This document shows positions 26,858-35,216 of a stretch of DNA of 64,000 nucleotides, piece after piece. The first letter of the stretch is position 1. Each line of letters opens with the position of its first letter. The DNA is from Methylotenera versatilis 301 (GTDB lineage: Bacteria; Pseudomonadota; Gammaproteobacteria; Burkholderiales; Methylophilaceae), in contig NC_014207.1 in NCBI RefSeq assembly GCF_000093025.1, positions 2,046,001 to 2,110,000 on the forward strand, written 5' to 3'. Both the position numbers and the translations under genes were made by a program. The notes under the pieces were generated by a model, which was not told where the DNA came from, ran no database searches, and was given only the letters and a program-made list of their open reading frames with translations.

Positions 26858-27787
26858 TTAAGGAGTAAAGCAATCAAGGTCATTCGCAAACATAGTCTTA
26901 CCATTGAAAGAGTGGGAGATAACCTCTAGTGTTTGCGGTTCTTTGCCTAATGTACGAAGCATTCTGTGAGAAAGTACTAATTGTTTGATATTGGCTTCTA
27001 CAGCAATTTGACCAATCACAGAAGGTGGCATATGTAACTTTCGTTCAACACCGCTTGCTCCTTCAGGCACAGCGTTATGTGCAACTAATATATCAGCATC
27101 TTTTGCTAAGAGTTGTAGATTGCCGTTGCCGCCATTAGTATCACCACTAAAGACAATGCTTTTACCGCCAATATCAACTCGCCATGCTAATGCGGGAACG
27201 CTGCCATGCACGACATCTGTTGCAGTTGCTATTACGCCAGATTGGTTAAAAACTTCTTTAATTCTTTGGTTTTTAAACTCAACGTTATGTGCTTGAATGA
27301 CATAACTAGATTGGCTTGTTGTTAGAAAATCATTTAGATAACGGTAAGCGCCTTTTGTACCAAATAAATCTTGTATAAATTCAGTCGTACTTGGAAATAA
27401 TGTATTACCAGTTGGACCATACACTGGCAGTGGTTTTGAGCGATCTTCAAAATAAGAAGATTTAATGAGCGCAGGGAAATCCGCAGTGTGATCTACATGC
27501 AAATGTGTGAATAACACTACATATAAATCTGTCATGTTTGCGCCACTCTCCCCAAAACGCAAAGCACTGCCACCGCCACTATCAATCAACACGCGCGCCA
27601 TGCCATCCTGCCAAATGAGATAGCTGCTAGAAGCCCGCTTATCTTGCATTTCAGGGCCACCAGAACCAAGTACTTGTAACTCAATGCCATGTCCCGCACA
27701 ACTTGATGCAAAAGCTTCGTCGATTAAAAAGATGGTGGCAGTTAAGCATAAAAATATTTTGCTAACGAACTTAGAAGCATGTTTCAT
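26858..27787 (-). CDS. Exported metallo-beta-lactamase-fold hydrolase
   Basis: About 309 residues; signal peptide ending FAS, then the MBL motif THLHVDHTADF (Zn ligands), a later VFSGDTNGGN and a final histidine (LSHRML). The fold covers arylsulfatases, phosphodiesterases and similar hydrolases, so substrate cannot be named. It is convergent with the DUF202 gene (10 bp apart). Start at 27787 aligns the signal peptide; the upstream 32 codons lack support. Confidence 0.75.
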   Translation of the reverse strand: MKHASKFVSKIFLCLTATIFLIDEAFASSCAGHGIELQVLGSGGPEMQDKRASSSYLIWQDGMARVLIDSGGGSALRFGESGANMTDLYVVLFTHLHVDHTADFPALIKSSYFEDRSKPLPVYGPTGNTLFPSTTEFIQDLFGTKGAYRYLNDFLTTSQSSYVIQAHNVEFKNQRIKEVFNQSGVIATATDVVHGSVPALAWRVDIGGKSIVFSGDTNGGNGNLQLLAKDADILVAHNAVPEGASGVERKLHMPPSVIGQIAVEANIKQLVLSHRMLRTLGKEPQTLEVISHSFNGKTMFANDLDCFTP

Positions 27788-27872
27788 ATGTTTAATATCT
27801 AAAGTTGTATTAATAAATACATTAACCCAACAATAAAAATATAGATACTTGAAAAATTCTTGATGACTGCTT

Positions 27873-27962
27873 TGGGTCGGCATTGATGATTCTCAATGTC
27901 GGCTTTGAAGAAGTGTGATTATGAAGCCCAGTAGTAGACGGTCGTAAAAGTCACTCAGGGCC
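27873..27962. repeat. 90-bp dispersed repeat A, copy 2
   Basis: Nearly identical to 2642-2731. It lies 46 bp beyond the stop of intI and marks the outer left border of the integron. Confidence 0.85.
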
Positions 27963-28007
27963 CCAAGCGGAAGTTCGTAATGAACCTCCGCTAAGGTAAC
28001 TTATCAT

Positions 28008-28949
28008 TCAAAGCCTATCAAAAGGGCTCGTCACCATTTTTGTTGCTTGAATCACATGGGTATAAATCATGGTGGTTTGCAAACTACGATGCCCAAGTAA
28101 CAATTGAATTGTTCTAATGTCAGTACCGGCACTCAGTAAATGCGTAGCAAACGAATGCCGCAAGGTATGAACTGAAGCGTGCTTTCTAACCCCTGCTAGA
28201 TTTAATGCGGACTTAAATGCACGCTGTATCGTCGTATCTGACATATGCCAGCGCGCCAATTGGAATTCATTCTGCCATGGCCGTAGCACTTTAGAAGGAA
28301 ATACAAACTGCCATGCGATAGAGCGTGAGGCTGCAGGATATTTACGATAAAGTGCATTAGGCATTGCCGCGTAACCACCGCCTTTTGCAATATCTGCAGA
28401 ATGCAATTGTGCAACCATGACAAGGTGCTTTTGAAGTCGCTCAATTAATTGAGATGGAAGTAAGGTGGTTCTGTCCTTTCCGCCCTTGCCATCACGCACG
28501 GTCAAAGTCTTTGCACCGAAATCAATGTCTTTTACCCTCAAGCCAATGCATTCACTCACTCTTAAACCCGCGCCATAAAGTAATTGCGCCATGAGCTGAC
28601 ATGTTCCACTCATCACCTCGAAAGTTGCCTTTACTTCATCAGCAGTTAATACGACAGGCACACGATGCTGACGTTGAACGCGTTTTAAACCTGTCATAAG
28701 ACCTAAAGGCTTTTCAAGTACATCGTTATATAAAAACACAATAGCATTCAAGGCGATGGTTTGCGTAGATGCTGATACTTGTCGATCTCTGGCGAGATAA
28801 TTCAAGAACAGCTCAACTTCAGAAGAACCCATCAAATCAGGATGTCTTTTTTGATGAAAGAAGATGAACCTGCGTATCCAATGCACATAGGCTTCTTCGT
28901 TGCGTGGACTGAAATGACGCCTCCGGCAAACGGTGCGAACACGATCCAT
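28008..28949 (-). CDS. intI: Integron integrase (IntI)
   Basis: A 313-residue tyrosine recombinase that moves gene cassettes between attI and attC. The catalytic residues are visible: Arg130 (AGLRVSE), Lys near 155-158, His261 and Arg264 (HTLRHSF), His287 (LGHRS) and Tyr296 (IYTHV). Between the Arg and His boxes is the IntI-specific insertion ADIAKGGGYAAMPNALYRKYP (about 185-205), which separates IntI from XerC/D and phage integrases. It is transcribed away from attI, the usual arrangement. The sequence is complete. Confidence 0.92.
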   Translation of the reverse strand: MDRVRTVCRRRHFSPRNEEAYVHWIRRFIFFHQKRHPDLMGSSEVELFLNYLARDRQVSASTQTIALNAIVFLYNDVLEKPLGLMTGLKRVQRQHRVPVVLTADEVKATFEVMSGTCQLMAQLLYGAGLRVSECIGLRVKDIDFGAKTLTVRDGKGGKDRTTLLPSQLIERLQKHLVMVAQLHSADIAKGGGYAAMPNALYRKYPAASRSIAWQFVFPSKVLRPWQNEFQLARWHMSDTTIQRAFKSALNLAGVRKHASVHTLRHSFATHLLSAGTDIRTIQLLLGHRSLQTTMIYTHVIQATKMVTSPFDRL

Positions 28950-29043
28950 TAAACGTGGTGGATTAGCTGGTTGTTGACCCCATAAAGATAGCTCCTTTGT
29001 TGAGGTTTAAAAAGACTAAAGTGTACTAAACTTAAAACAAGTT

Positions 29044-29182
29044 GCGTCCGTACTTGCTATTTATTATTATACGGACAGAGCAAACACTAACTATAAGATT
29101 TAAAAAGAAAAATAACATGTCAAAATCAACATTCACAATATTATTATACGGACGCACGTGTCCGCTTAATAACTGTTAGGGC
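29044..29182 (+). other. attI recombination site and integrase-binding repeats
   Basis: Between intI and the first cassette, TACGGAC occurs in direct repeat (end of ATTATTATACGGAC at 29063-29076 and 29140-29153) and inverted form (GTCCGTA at 29046-29052), with GTCCGC at 29160. The core GTTAGGGC at 29175-29182 fits GTTRRRY and marks where cassette 1 joins. The repeats are candidate IntI binding sites, and the cassette promoter Pc should lie nearby but was not identified. Confidence 0.65.
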
Positions 29183-29187
29183 TACAG

Positions 29188-29517
29188 TTGAAAACGCTAA
29201 TGCTTATTTTTGTTGCTGGGCTATTGATAGCTTTAGGCTTAGCTGCTTGGCAATATTCGTTAGCACCTCAAGGCACTCTTTTATACACACCCGCTCCAGG
29301 CATCAAACCCAACTTCACTCCCTCATCGGCACTTGGCTTTTTTGTGGGAGTTCTTAGTTTGTGTGCCTTGTCTACCTTTGCCAGCTTGGTTAGTTTCGTT
29401 TGTGGGTTTGTAGCAAATCGCCGCTGGTTAGCCGTTGCAAAACAATCCATTATTTTGGCTGCTGGCTATGGGCTGTTTCTTGTGCTTACTATGTTCACAG
29501 AGAAGTTATGGCCCTAA
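29188..29517 (+). CDS. Integron cassette 1: small membrane protein
   Basis: 109 residues with two or three hydrophobic segments (LIFVAGLLIALGLAAWQYS; ALGFFVGVLSLCALSTFASL; IILAAGYGLFLVLTMF). No family recognised. It begins 13 bp after the attI core and its stop TAA lies inside the attC repeat (TGG CCC TAA), typical of a cassette. Start could be TTG 29188 or ATG 29200. Confidence 0.75.
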   Translation: MKTLMLIFVAGLLIALGLAAWQYSLAPQGTLLYTPAPGIKPNFTPSSALGFFVGVLSLCALSTFASLVSFVCGFVANRRWLAVAKQSIILAAGYGLFLVLTMFTEKLWP

Positions 29518-29572
29518 CCTATCATTCAAGCGGGACTGGCTTACAGCCAGCCCCTTAACTCAAACGTTAAAA
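29511..29572 (+). other. attC site of cassette 1
   Basis: A 62-bp site starting GCCCTAAC and ending at GTTAAAA (29566). Its centre, GGGACTGGCT/AGCCAGCCCC, pairs almost perfectly into the folded single-strand substrate recognised by IntI, with complementary outer arms. It separates cassette 1 from cassette 2. Confidence 0.85.
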
Positions 29573-29576
29573 CGAT

Positions 29577-29879
29577 ATGTCTCTAAATTGCCCGAGGTGC
29601 AAGAGTGCTGTAGGTTTTCTTCGATTTAAAGAGTCGTTTATCTGCTCACATTGTTCTGCCAAACTAATTGGTAATTATAACGGTGCATTTATTTGGACTG
29701 TGGGTCTGTCTTGGCTCGCAGACTTAGTTATTTATCCTGTGGTTTATTCAAATTTTGGTTCAAATTGGTGGCCTGGAGTGATTATTCGTATTGCACTTAG
29801 CACTTCAGCTTTTATAGGCTTCCTAGCAATACTGATCAGTAGTATGGGTACTATTGAATTGAGTAGTAAACAAGATTAA
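29577..29879 (+). CDS. Integron cassette 2: zinc-ribbon membrane protein
   Basis: 100 residues: an N-terminal zinc ribbon (CPRCKSAV, ICSHCSA; CxxC twice, spacing about 17) followed by two transmembrane segments (LSWLADLVIYPVVYS; IIRIALSTSAFIGFLAIL). Function unknown. It starts 4 bp after the attC end. Confidence 0.75.
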   Translation: MSLNCPRCKSAVGFLRFKESFICSHCSAKLIGNYNGAFIWTVGLSWLADLVIYPVVYSNFGSNWWPGVIIRIALSTSAFIGFLAILISSMGTIELSSKQD

Positions 29880-29902
29880 AACCGAGCTAATTGAAAGTTA
29901 AC

Positions 29903-30247
29903 ATGCCTTATATCTTTTTTTGTACTGTCTTACTTGTTTCAATGTTAATCATCATTGGAACATATATCATTTTGGAGAAAAAGTCTGCTGCTACATTCTT
30001 TGATGTTGCACTTTTCTTTGTTCCATTTTTTTTATGGTATGGTCTTGCACTTACAGGGCTTCGCCCTAAATCACTTGCGAATTTAGTTGAACCATTTGCT
30101 TTTGCTCCTATCATCGCAATTAGTTTACTAGTTAGGTCGTTTGTATTTAAGAAAATTTCTAATGTTGAGCGGTCACGTATTGCATTTTTTGTTGTAATAC
30201 TTATAGCAACGGCAATCTATTTCCTTGTACCAGCATTACCCGAATAG
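29903..30247 (+). CDS. Integron-associated membrane protein
   Basis: About 114 residues, four hydrophobic segments (FFCTVLLVSMLIIIGTYII; FDVALFFVPFFLWYGLAL; FAPIIAISLLVRSFVF; IAFFVVILIATAIYFLV). It follows cassette 2 by 23 bp with no attC between, so it is either a second gene in cassette 2 or a cassette whose attC has been lost. No attC was seen after its stop, where a merR-like relic begins. An upstream TTG start at 29891 is possible. Confidence 0.65.
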   Translation: MPYIFFCTVLLVSMLIIIGTYIILEKKSAATFFDVALFFVPFFLWYGLALTGLRPKSLANLVEPFAFAPIIAISLLVRSFVFKKISNVERSRIAFFVVILIATAIYFLVPALPE

Positions 30248-30283
30248 TGACTACGGTACTTCTCCATACACCAAGGTCGGCTA

Positions 30284-30361
30284 TGGGTCGGGAGTGACTG
30301 TTTTCGGGGTCAGCAATTTTACTTGTTGTTTAAGACCTTTCTTCAAGTTACTAGGTTGCCT
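30284..30361. repeat. 78-bp repeat, copy 2 (relic of merR 3' end)
   Basis: Corresponds to 1217-1294. On the minus strand it reads VRQPSNLKKGLK, matching the last residues of the MerR protein (VRQPSKLKKGLK), but the stop codon is changed and the frame upstream contains stops. It ends the integron array on its right side. Confidence 0.75.
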
Positions 30362-30663
30362 CACTCAACTTTCTCCAAGCATTAGGCGCCGTGCGCAAAG
30401 TCGTACTGGATTTGTGTAGAGCAGAGTCCCCAACCTTCAACTAGCCATTTGCTCTGTCTAGCAAGTAGTCATTAGCGTTCAGTGTGCGATTTCTGCTGAC
30501 ATGATAAAGCTCGGTGTTGGCTGCTGTTTTGAAGTTTTCGCAGCTAGGTTAAGTGCAGATAAACAATGCACATATGTTTCATATCTAGAAGCAACTCTCA
30601 AGCCCAAACTTTACAGCATATAGCATCCACCTTATACTGACTCCCCTTAATTGGGAGCAATTT
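30362..30663. other. Intergenic region with no clear gene
   Basis: About 300 bp between the merR relic and the DUF262 gene. GTTAAGT near 30549 matches the attC core pattern GTTRRRY but I could not build a paired attC arm around it. The promoter of the DUF262 pair should lie at the right end. Confidence 0.4.
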
Positions 30664-31800
30664 ATGTCAGAAAATGAGCAAACAACTTTAAAGAACAAGC
30701 TAGACTCAATTCAACAAAAAGCCCGAGAACGAACGGTTAAAACTCAAAATGTTGAGTATGACCTAGAGACTTTAATTAAAAGAATAGATTTAAAAACATT
30801 AAAATTAGATCCAGAGTATCAACGCCGTCACAGATGGTCGCCTGAAACTTCATCTCGACTTATTGAGAGTCTAATATTAAATATCCCAATACCAGTTATC
30901 TTTATATCGCAAGATATTGATGTTGATGATGAAGCTGAAATTTCCACTTCACGTTATACCGTAATTGACGGTCAACAGCGCCTTACAGCAATGTATGGCT
31001 TCCTAAAAGGTGAGTACAGCTTAGTTGGACTTCAAACTTTAGCTGAACTCAACGGATCTTTCTACAAAGACCTTCCTCCATTTTTAATTCGTAGATTAGA
31101 AGAGCGAACTATAAAATGTCTCAGAATAGATTCAACTGTAGATGCTCAAGTAAAGTTTGATATTTTTGAAAGATTAAATACTGGTTCAGTTAAGCTCGAA
31201 GCTCAAGAGTTAAGAAATGCTACTGCAAGAGGACCTTTTAATGAGCTCATAAAAGTATTGGCAGAATTTCCAGCATTTAGGGCTCTAATTCAAATCAAAG
31301 GTTCTAATCCTGAGGATAATCCTAAAGTACAAAAAATGGAGGATGCGGAATTAGTGCTAAGGTTTTTCGCTCTAAAGGAGGGGAAGTTTCGTCAACTAAA
31401 AAAAGGATTTAAAGATTTTTTAACTGATGCGCTTGTTGAGCTAAATAAACTTGATGATGCAACAAGAAATGGCCTAGCAGAAGAATTCAAGATTTATATA
31501 AACTTCCTGTTAAATTTTGCGGGAAATACGGCTTTCGCAAAGCTACGTTACGAAACTGGTGGTGTAAAACAGATGTCATCATTTAATGCTTCTGTATATG
31601 ACGCTGTATTAGTTGGCCTTTCGGAATCATACACCGCTTCTGATCTGCAGATTAACTCGGAAGCAATCGCTGCAAAGTTATCTGGCTACCAAACTCTATT
31701 CAATAATATTGACTTTTTTAATTCAGTTTCTGGCAGTGTAAATGACGCCGCGAAAGTCGCAACACGTATAGAAGCTATGATGGCCTATTTAAAAAGATGA
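30664..31800 (+). CDS. DUF262 domain protein (ParB/Srx-like, defence-associated)
   Basis: A 378-residue protein with the DUF262 hallmarks: DPEYQRRHRWSPETSSRLIESLILNIPIP (residues about 49-77) and VIDGQQRLTAMYGFL (100-114), the ParB-like fold found in GmrSD-type type IV restriction systems and other defence genes. It may bind or cleave DNA or use nucleotides. It lacks the DUF1524 HNH domain of GmrD. Its stop overlaps the start of the HEPN gene (ATGA), so both are translated together. Confidence 0.8.
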   Translation: MSENEQTTLKNKLDSIQQKARERTVKTQNVEYDLETLIKRIDLKTLKLDPEYQRRHRWSPETSSRLIESLILNIPIPVIFISQDIDVDDEAEISTSRYTVIDGQQRLTAMYGFLKGEYSLVGLQTLAELNGSFYKDLPPFLIRRLEERTIKCLRIDSTVDAQVKFDIFERLNTGSVKLEAQELRNATARGPFNELIKVLAEFPAFRALIQIKGSNPEDNPKVQKMEDAELVLRFFALKEGKFRQLKKGFKDFLTDALVELNKLDDATRNGLAEEFKIYINFLLNFAGNTAFAKLRYETGGVKQMSSFNASVYDAVLVGLSESYTASDLQINSEAIAAKLSGYQTLFNNIDFFNSVSGSVNDAAKVATRIEAMMAYLKR

Positions 31801-32606
31801 GTACGGCACTTTTTGAAATAGCTACCTCAATACCTCAAAGGATTAAAGAGCTAAATATACTAACAACTCATGCTGAATTTTGCCAAGTAGATAATGAAGA
31901 GCTTTACAACTCATTATGTAGAGCGAGTAGTGTTTTAATTGCTTCACATTTGGAAGGTTTTTTAAAAGAGCTTACAAACGGCTTAATTCAAGATCTTAAT
32001 TTTAATTTAGGTTCTTTTTCTAAGATGCCAACTGCAATACAAAGAACTTTTTGCAAAAAAATCGCTTTCTATGAAGGCATTCCTGATAAAGAGATTGAAG
32101 GCAGAGTAAGTCAACTACTGGATTTTTTTTCAAGAAACTCAGTACCAATTGACTTGAAAGCGTTTAATTATAAGCAAAATCAAAATAAGAACCCAAGTGC
32201 TTCATTTATAGATGGTTTATTCAGCCCTATGGGGATTAATTCAATAATTGATTCAATCGAGGGAAGTACTTTTGAGCAAGTGTTTGAAAATAACACTAGA
32301 ATTAATTTCATGTTATCTAGAGATATGTCTCGTTATAGGTCAAAACTTTATCACTACCCCTATGCATCGTTGCCTTCTAAATATGGATTTAATTTTAAGA
32401 ATGAAAGAAAAGTAAAAAAGGATAATTCAAGCAAATCTTTATGGCATACGTTTATTGAGGAAATATTAACAACTAGGCACAGCATAGCTCATGGGGATAC
32501 CATAAAAAACGACACAACAGCAGAAAGCCTAAAGTTTGACATAGTTAAACTTGAAATATTCATGCACAGTATGATGTATGCAACAGCTGCTTATTTTTCA
32601 AAATAG
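31797..32606 (+). CDS. HEPN-domain protein, partner of DUF262 gene
   Basis: A 269-residue protein with the HEPN RNase motif R-x4-H (TRHSIAHGD, Arg227 and His232) near the C-terminus, and an N-terminal helical part (ASSVLIASHLEGFLKELTNG) as in the MAE_28990/MAE_18760 HEPN family, which is often paired with DUF262. HEPN proteins usually cleave RNA in toxin-antitoxin or phage-defence settings. Overlap with the DUF262 gene implies a single functional unit; that it acts as a toxin is inferred. Confidence 0.7.
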   Translation: MSTALFEIATSIPQRIKELNILTTHAEFCQVDNEELYNSLCRASSVLIASHLEGFLKELTNGLIQDLNFNLGSFSKMPTAIQRTFCKKIAFYEGIPDKEIEGRVSQLLDFFSRNSVPIDLKAFNYKQNQNKNPSASFIDGLFSPMGINSIIDSIEGSTFEQVFENNTRINFMLSRDMSRYRSKLYHYPYASLPSKYGFNFKNERKVKKDNSSKSLWHTFIEEILTTRHSIAHGDTIKNDTTAESLKFDIVKLEIFMHSMMYATAAYFSK

Positions 32607-33135
32607 CATGTATTTAGGTCGAGTAAACTTCAATCGTGGTTTATGTTCTTAAACACCTCCTACGGCGCAATGAAGTCATCTTTCTATCATGAATATTGTT
32701 CTATCAAGAAAGCTAAACTTAACTAGATCTTCTAGGTGTTTTGAATGCTTTATAGTGGCCGTCTTTCACATTCATGCATGGATATTTTGGAGCGGCTTAT
32801 GGTGGCTTTATTCAAAAACAATAATTACCGGCTCATTTAGCGATAATACGCAATCGTCTCCTTAAGGTCGATTTTTGCCCCTTGATGTATTAATTTGACT
32901 AGCATAAAGCTGATCGTCAGAAACAAAATCAACACAGTCTAATAAGTTTTTTTCTGTTGGTTTTTAGTCAAATCAATCATAGGAATCGGATACCATATAA
33001 ATCAGTTAGACTAGTTGTACTCTCTACCCTCAATTTACATATAAGATAGCATTCGCTATTTGATGCCTTCTTATACTTAACTGAGAGAGTGATAAAAACT
33101 AAAAATTAGGTAGATGGATTTTTAAGGATTGCAAA
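32607..33135. other. Intergenic region, no gene found
   Basis: About 530 bp, AT-rich, several short frames only. The promoter of the antitoxin gene at 33136 is expected near its right end. Confidence 0.4.
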
Positions 33136-33345
33136 ATGACAACAAAATCAGAGATACAACTTCCTATCGACGAATTGATAGCACTTGCTATTGAAACATT
33201 TGGCTCTAAAACTATGGCTGATGCATGGCTCAAAAAAGAAAACTTTGTTTTAGGTGCAACCCCAATTTCAATGGCTGAATCCGATGCTGGACTTACAGAG
33301 GTTAAAAAAATTTTAAGTGCTATAAGTTATGGTGGAGTAGTTTAA
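33136..33345 (+). CDS. DUF2384 (MbcA/ParS/Xre) antitoxin-like protein
   Basis: 69 residues ending AIETFGSKTMADAWLKKENF then GLTEVKKILSAISYGGVV, the toxin-binding DUF2384 domain. Full-length antitoxins carry an additional N-terminal DNA-binding domain that is missing here, and no RES-type toxin gene is adjacent. The RBS AAGGA and ATG are good. It may be an orphan antitoxin or a regulator. Confidence 0.75.
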   Translation: MTTKSEIQLPIDELIALAIETFGSKTMADAWLKKENFVLGATPISMAESDAGLTEVKKILSAISYGGVV

Positions 33346-33474
33346 CTTTCAATAATTAGAAAGTGTCAGCTATCGGCCGAGGTTGTGTCACAACGTCTCA
33401 ATATTTTTGAATTATGTCGAATTTAATCGGCTATCTTAAGTTGCGATTAGAATTTGTAAAGCAGGATTAAAGCT

Positions 33475-34998
33475 ATGGCCCCTCAGTACAATATTGATAT
33501 AAGTCATCTGCCTCCAAGTGAGGTAGAGATTTTCTATCAACGTTATTTGATTGAAAAAGCAGCAGATCTAGTCAAGCAGTACAACCTTGCACCCAAGCTA
33601 TCCAATAGGCTTCATAGTTTATTTCCTGAAGAACTGGCGCATAAGCAATGTGAGTATTGTTCTAGTAACATTTACTCTCCACGATTAAAAAAGTCCGAAA
33701 TTCATATTGATAAAAAAGTTAGAACCGGAAAATGTGAGGTATGTGGGCATAATCATTTGCTGACTTTAGATTTAGAGGATTTTGCCAACACCAGATTAAA
33801 ATTTAATTGTAACTGCCCCAGTTGCAAAGAAGCCAGAGAAGCCAAGGCAAAGATAGAAAGAGATGGATTGGCTGCTAAAGCGAAAGAAAAACAAGACAAA
33901 CTTGTAAAGCGCCTCCGCGATGAGTTTGATGCTAATGTAGCATTCCACTTCTTGCCGTTCACTGAAGAAACTGAATCCTTCCATCTAACCGACGTAACTA
34001 TGTTGATGTCTCTTCTATTTGCCCGATGGTCAAATATAGTGGGTGGCAACAAAGATGATTATATAGCCTCAATTGATAGTGGAAATTTGCCAGTATATGC
34101 TTGCGACACGGACATTAGAGAACATCCTATTTCAACTTGTATAAAAAATCATTTAATTAGGTTTGATCTAAGTCGCTGTTACTTTAATTACTTTGAAGTT
34201 GAAGATGACAATCCGATTACTTATTACCCTTTCAAAATTCCTTTCCAACCTAATTTTATTAATGAAGATGGAGATGAATTAACCAGTAAGCAGGTTTACG
34301 AATGGTTGTCACGTAAATTTAGTGATGGTTACTTGTATAGTGATTGGAAAGATGAATTGCTTGATGTTTGGATAAACCTAGGAGTTGCTGAATGTATTGA
34401 ATACGCTAAAAGTAAAGCCGAAGAATACAACTTCAGATTTGAGTATGAGGCTAAAGTTAGCGAAATCATTCGTGATTTATTACATCGCCACAGCGTTTCA
34501 GAATGTTTTTATTTTATTTCGACTGCATATTGGAACGCAGCAGCATTTATACAAAGCAATAAAGCTACATGCCGTAAACATGCGGAAAACACGGTGCCAG
34601 GAAAGATTCTCTCATTAGCTAACTCTGGCAAATCGAAGTTTTGGGACAGACCAACAAGTCTACCGCGTTCTGCATACAGCCTTATGCTATTTGATGTCAT
34701 TCTTAATGCTAAAAACGACGCAGGTTTTAATTTATGTCCTGGCAAAAATTATCAAGACTTGTTAGGCAAAGCCAAAGTTGAATGGCCAGAAACTATTGAT
34801 GAACCTATTTCAATAAACATTACTGGAGAAGGTGGTGTTTATGACTTCTTTGGTTGCTTGCCTGACGCTACTTTTAAAGAGTCTAATGATTCCGTTATTG
34901 ATCAGTTGACTAATCTTGCGTGGATAGCCAGAGCCTTAGGATTGAAAAAGGCAGCGGAAGTGATTAATGACAAGCTATTAGTAGATGATGGGGATTAA
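33475..34998 (+). CDS. Large hypothetical protein with zinc-ribbon-like cysteines
   Basis: 507 residues, not recognised. Near the N-terminus are three cysteine pairs: CEYCSS, CEVCGH and CNCPSC (about residues 59-117), likely one or two zinc ribbons, then a charged coiled region (AKAKIERDGLAAKAKEKQDK) and a largely helical C-terminal part. No signal peptide. It lies between an antitoxin-like gene and the recombinase operon, so a mobile-element or defence role is possible, but there is no motif that shows it. Confidence 0.6.
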   Translation: MAPQYNIDISHLPPSEVEIFYQRYLIEKAADLVKQYNLAPKLSNRLHSLFPEELAHKQCEYCSSNIYSPRLKKSEIHIDKKVRTGKCEVCGHNHLLTLDLEDFANTRLKFNCNCPSCKEAREAKAKIERDGLAAKAKEKQDKLVKRLRDEFDANVAFHFLPFTEETESFHLTDVTMLMSLLFARWSNIVGGNKDDYIASIDSGNLPVYACDTDIREHPISTCIKNHLIRFDLSRCYFNYFEVEDDNPITYYPFKIPFQPNFINEDGDELTSKQVYEWLSRKFSDGYLYSDWKDELLDVWINLGVAECIEYAKSKAEEYNFRFEYEAKVSEIIRDLLHRHSVSECFYFISTAYWNAAAFIQSNKATCRKHAENTVPGKILSLANSGKSKFWDRPTSLPRSAYSLMLFDVILNAKNDAGFNLCPGKNYQDLLGKAKVEWPETIDEPISINITGEGGVYDFFGCLPDATFKESNDSVIDQLTNLAWIARALGLKKAAEVINDKLLVDDGD

Positions 34999-35216
34999 TA
35001 AGGTGAATACGTTGAGAAATATTAAGCAGGGATTCAGATTTTTGATCATAGAAAAAGAAATCCACCCATTTTTGATTTTTTGTTTAAATGATTAAGGGAT
35101 AAAAATGAGGTGTTGATTAACAAAAGCGCAAAGACGCTTGTGGCAGAATTCAAGAATTAAAAAATCACTTCTAAATGTTTTTTATTCAGGATAATTATCC
35201 AAGGAAAAACGGCGCG

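Noticed and set aside
30540-30560. GTTAAGT as a second attC core
   Set aside because: Matches the core consensus but no complementary arm could be found upstream, so it is probably chance.
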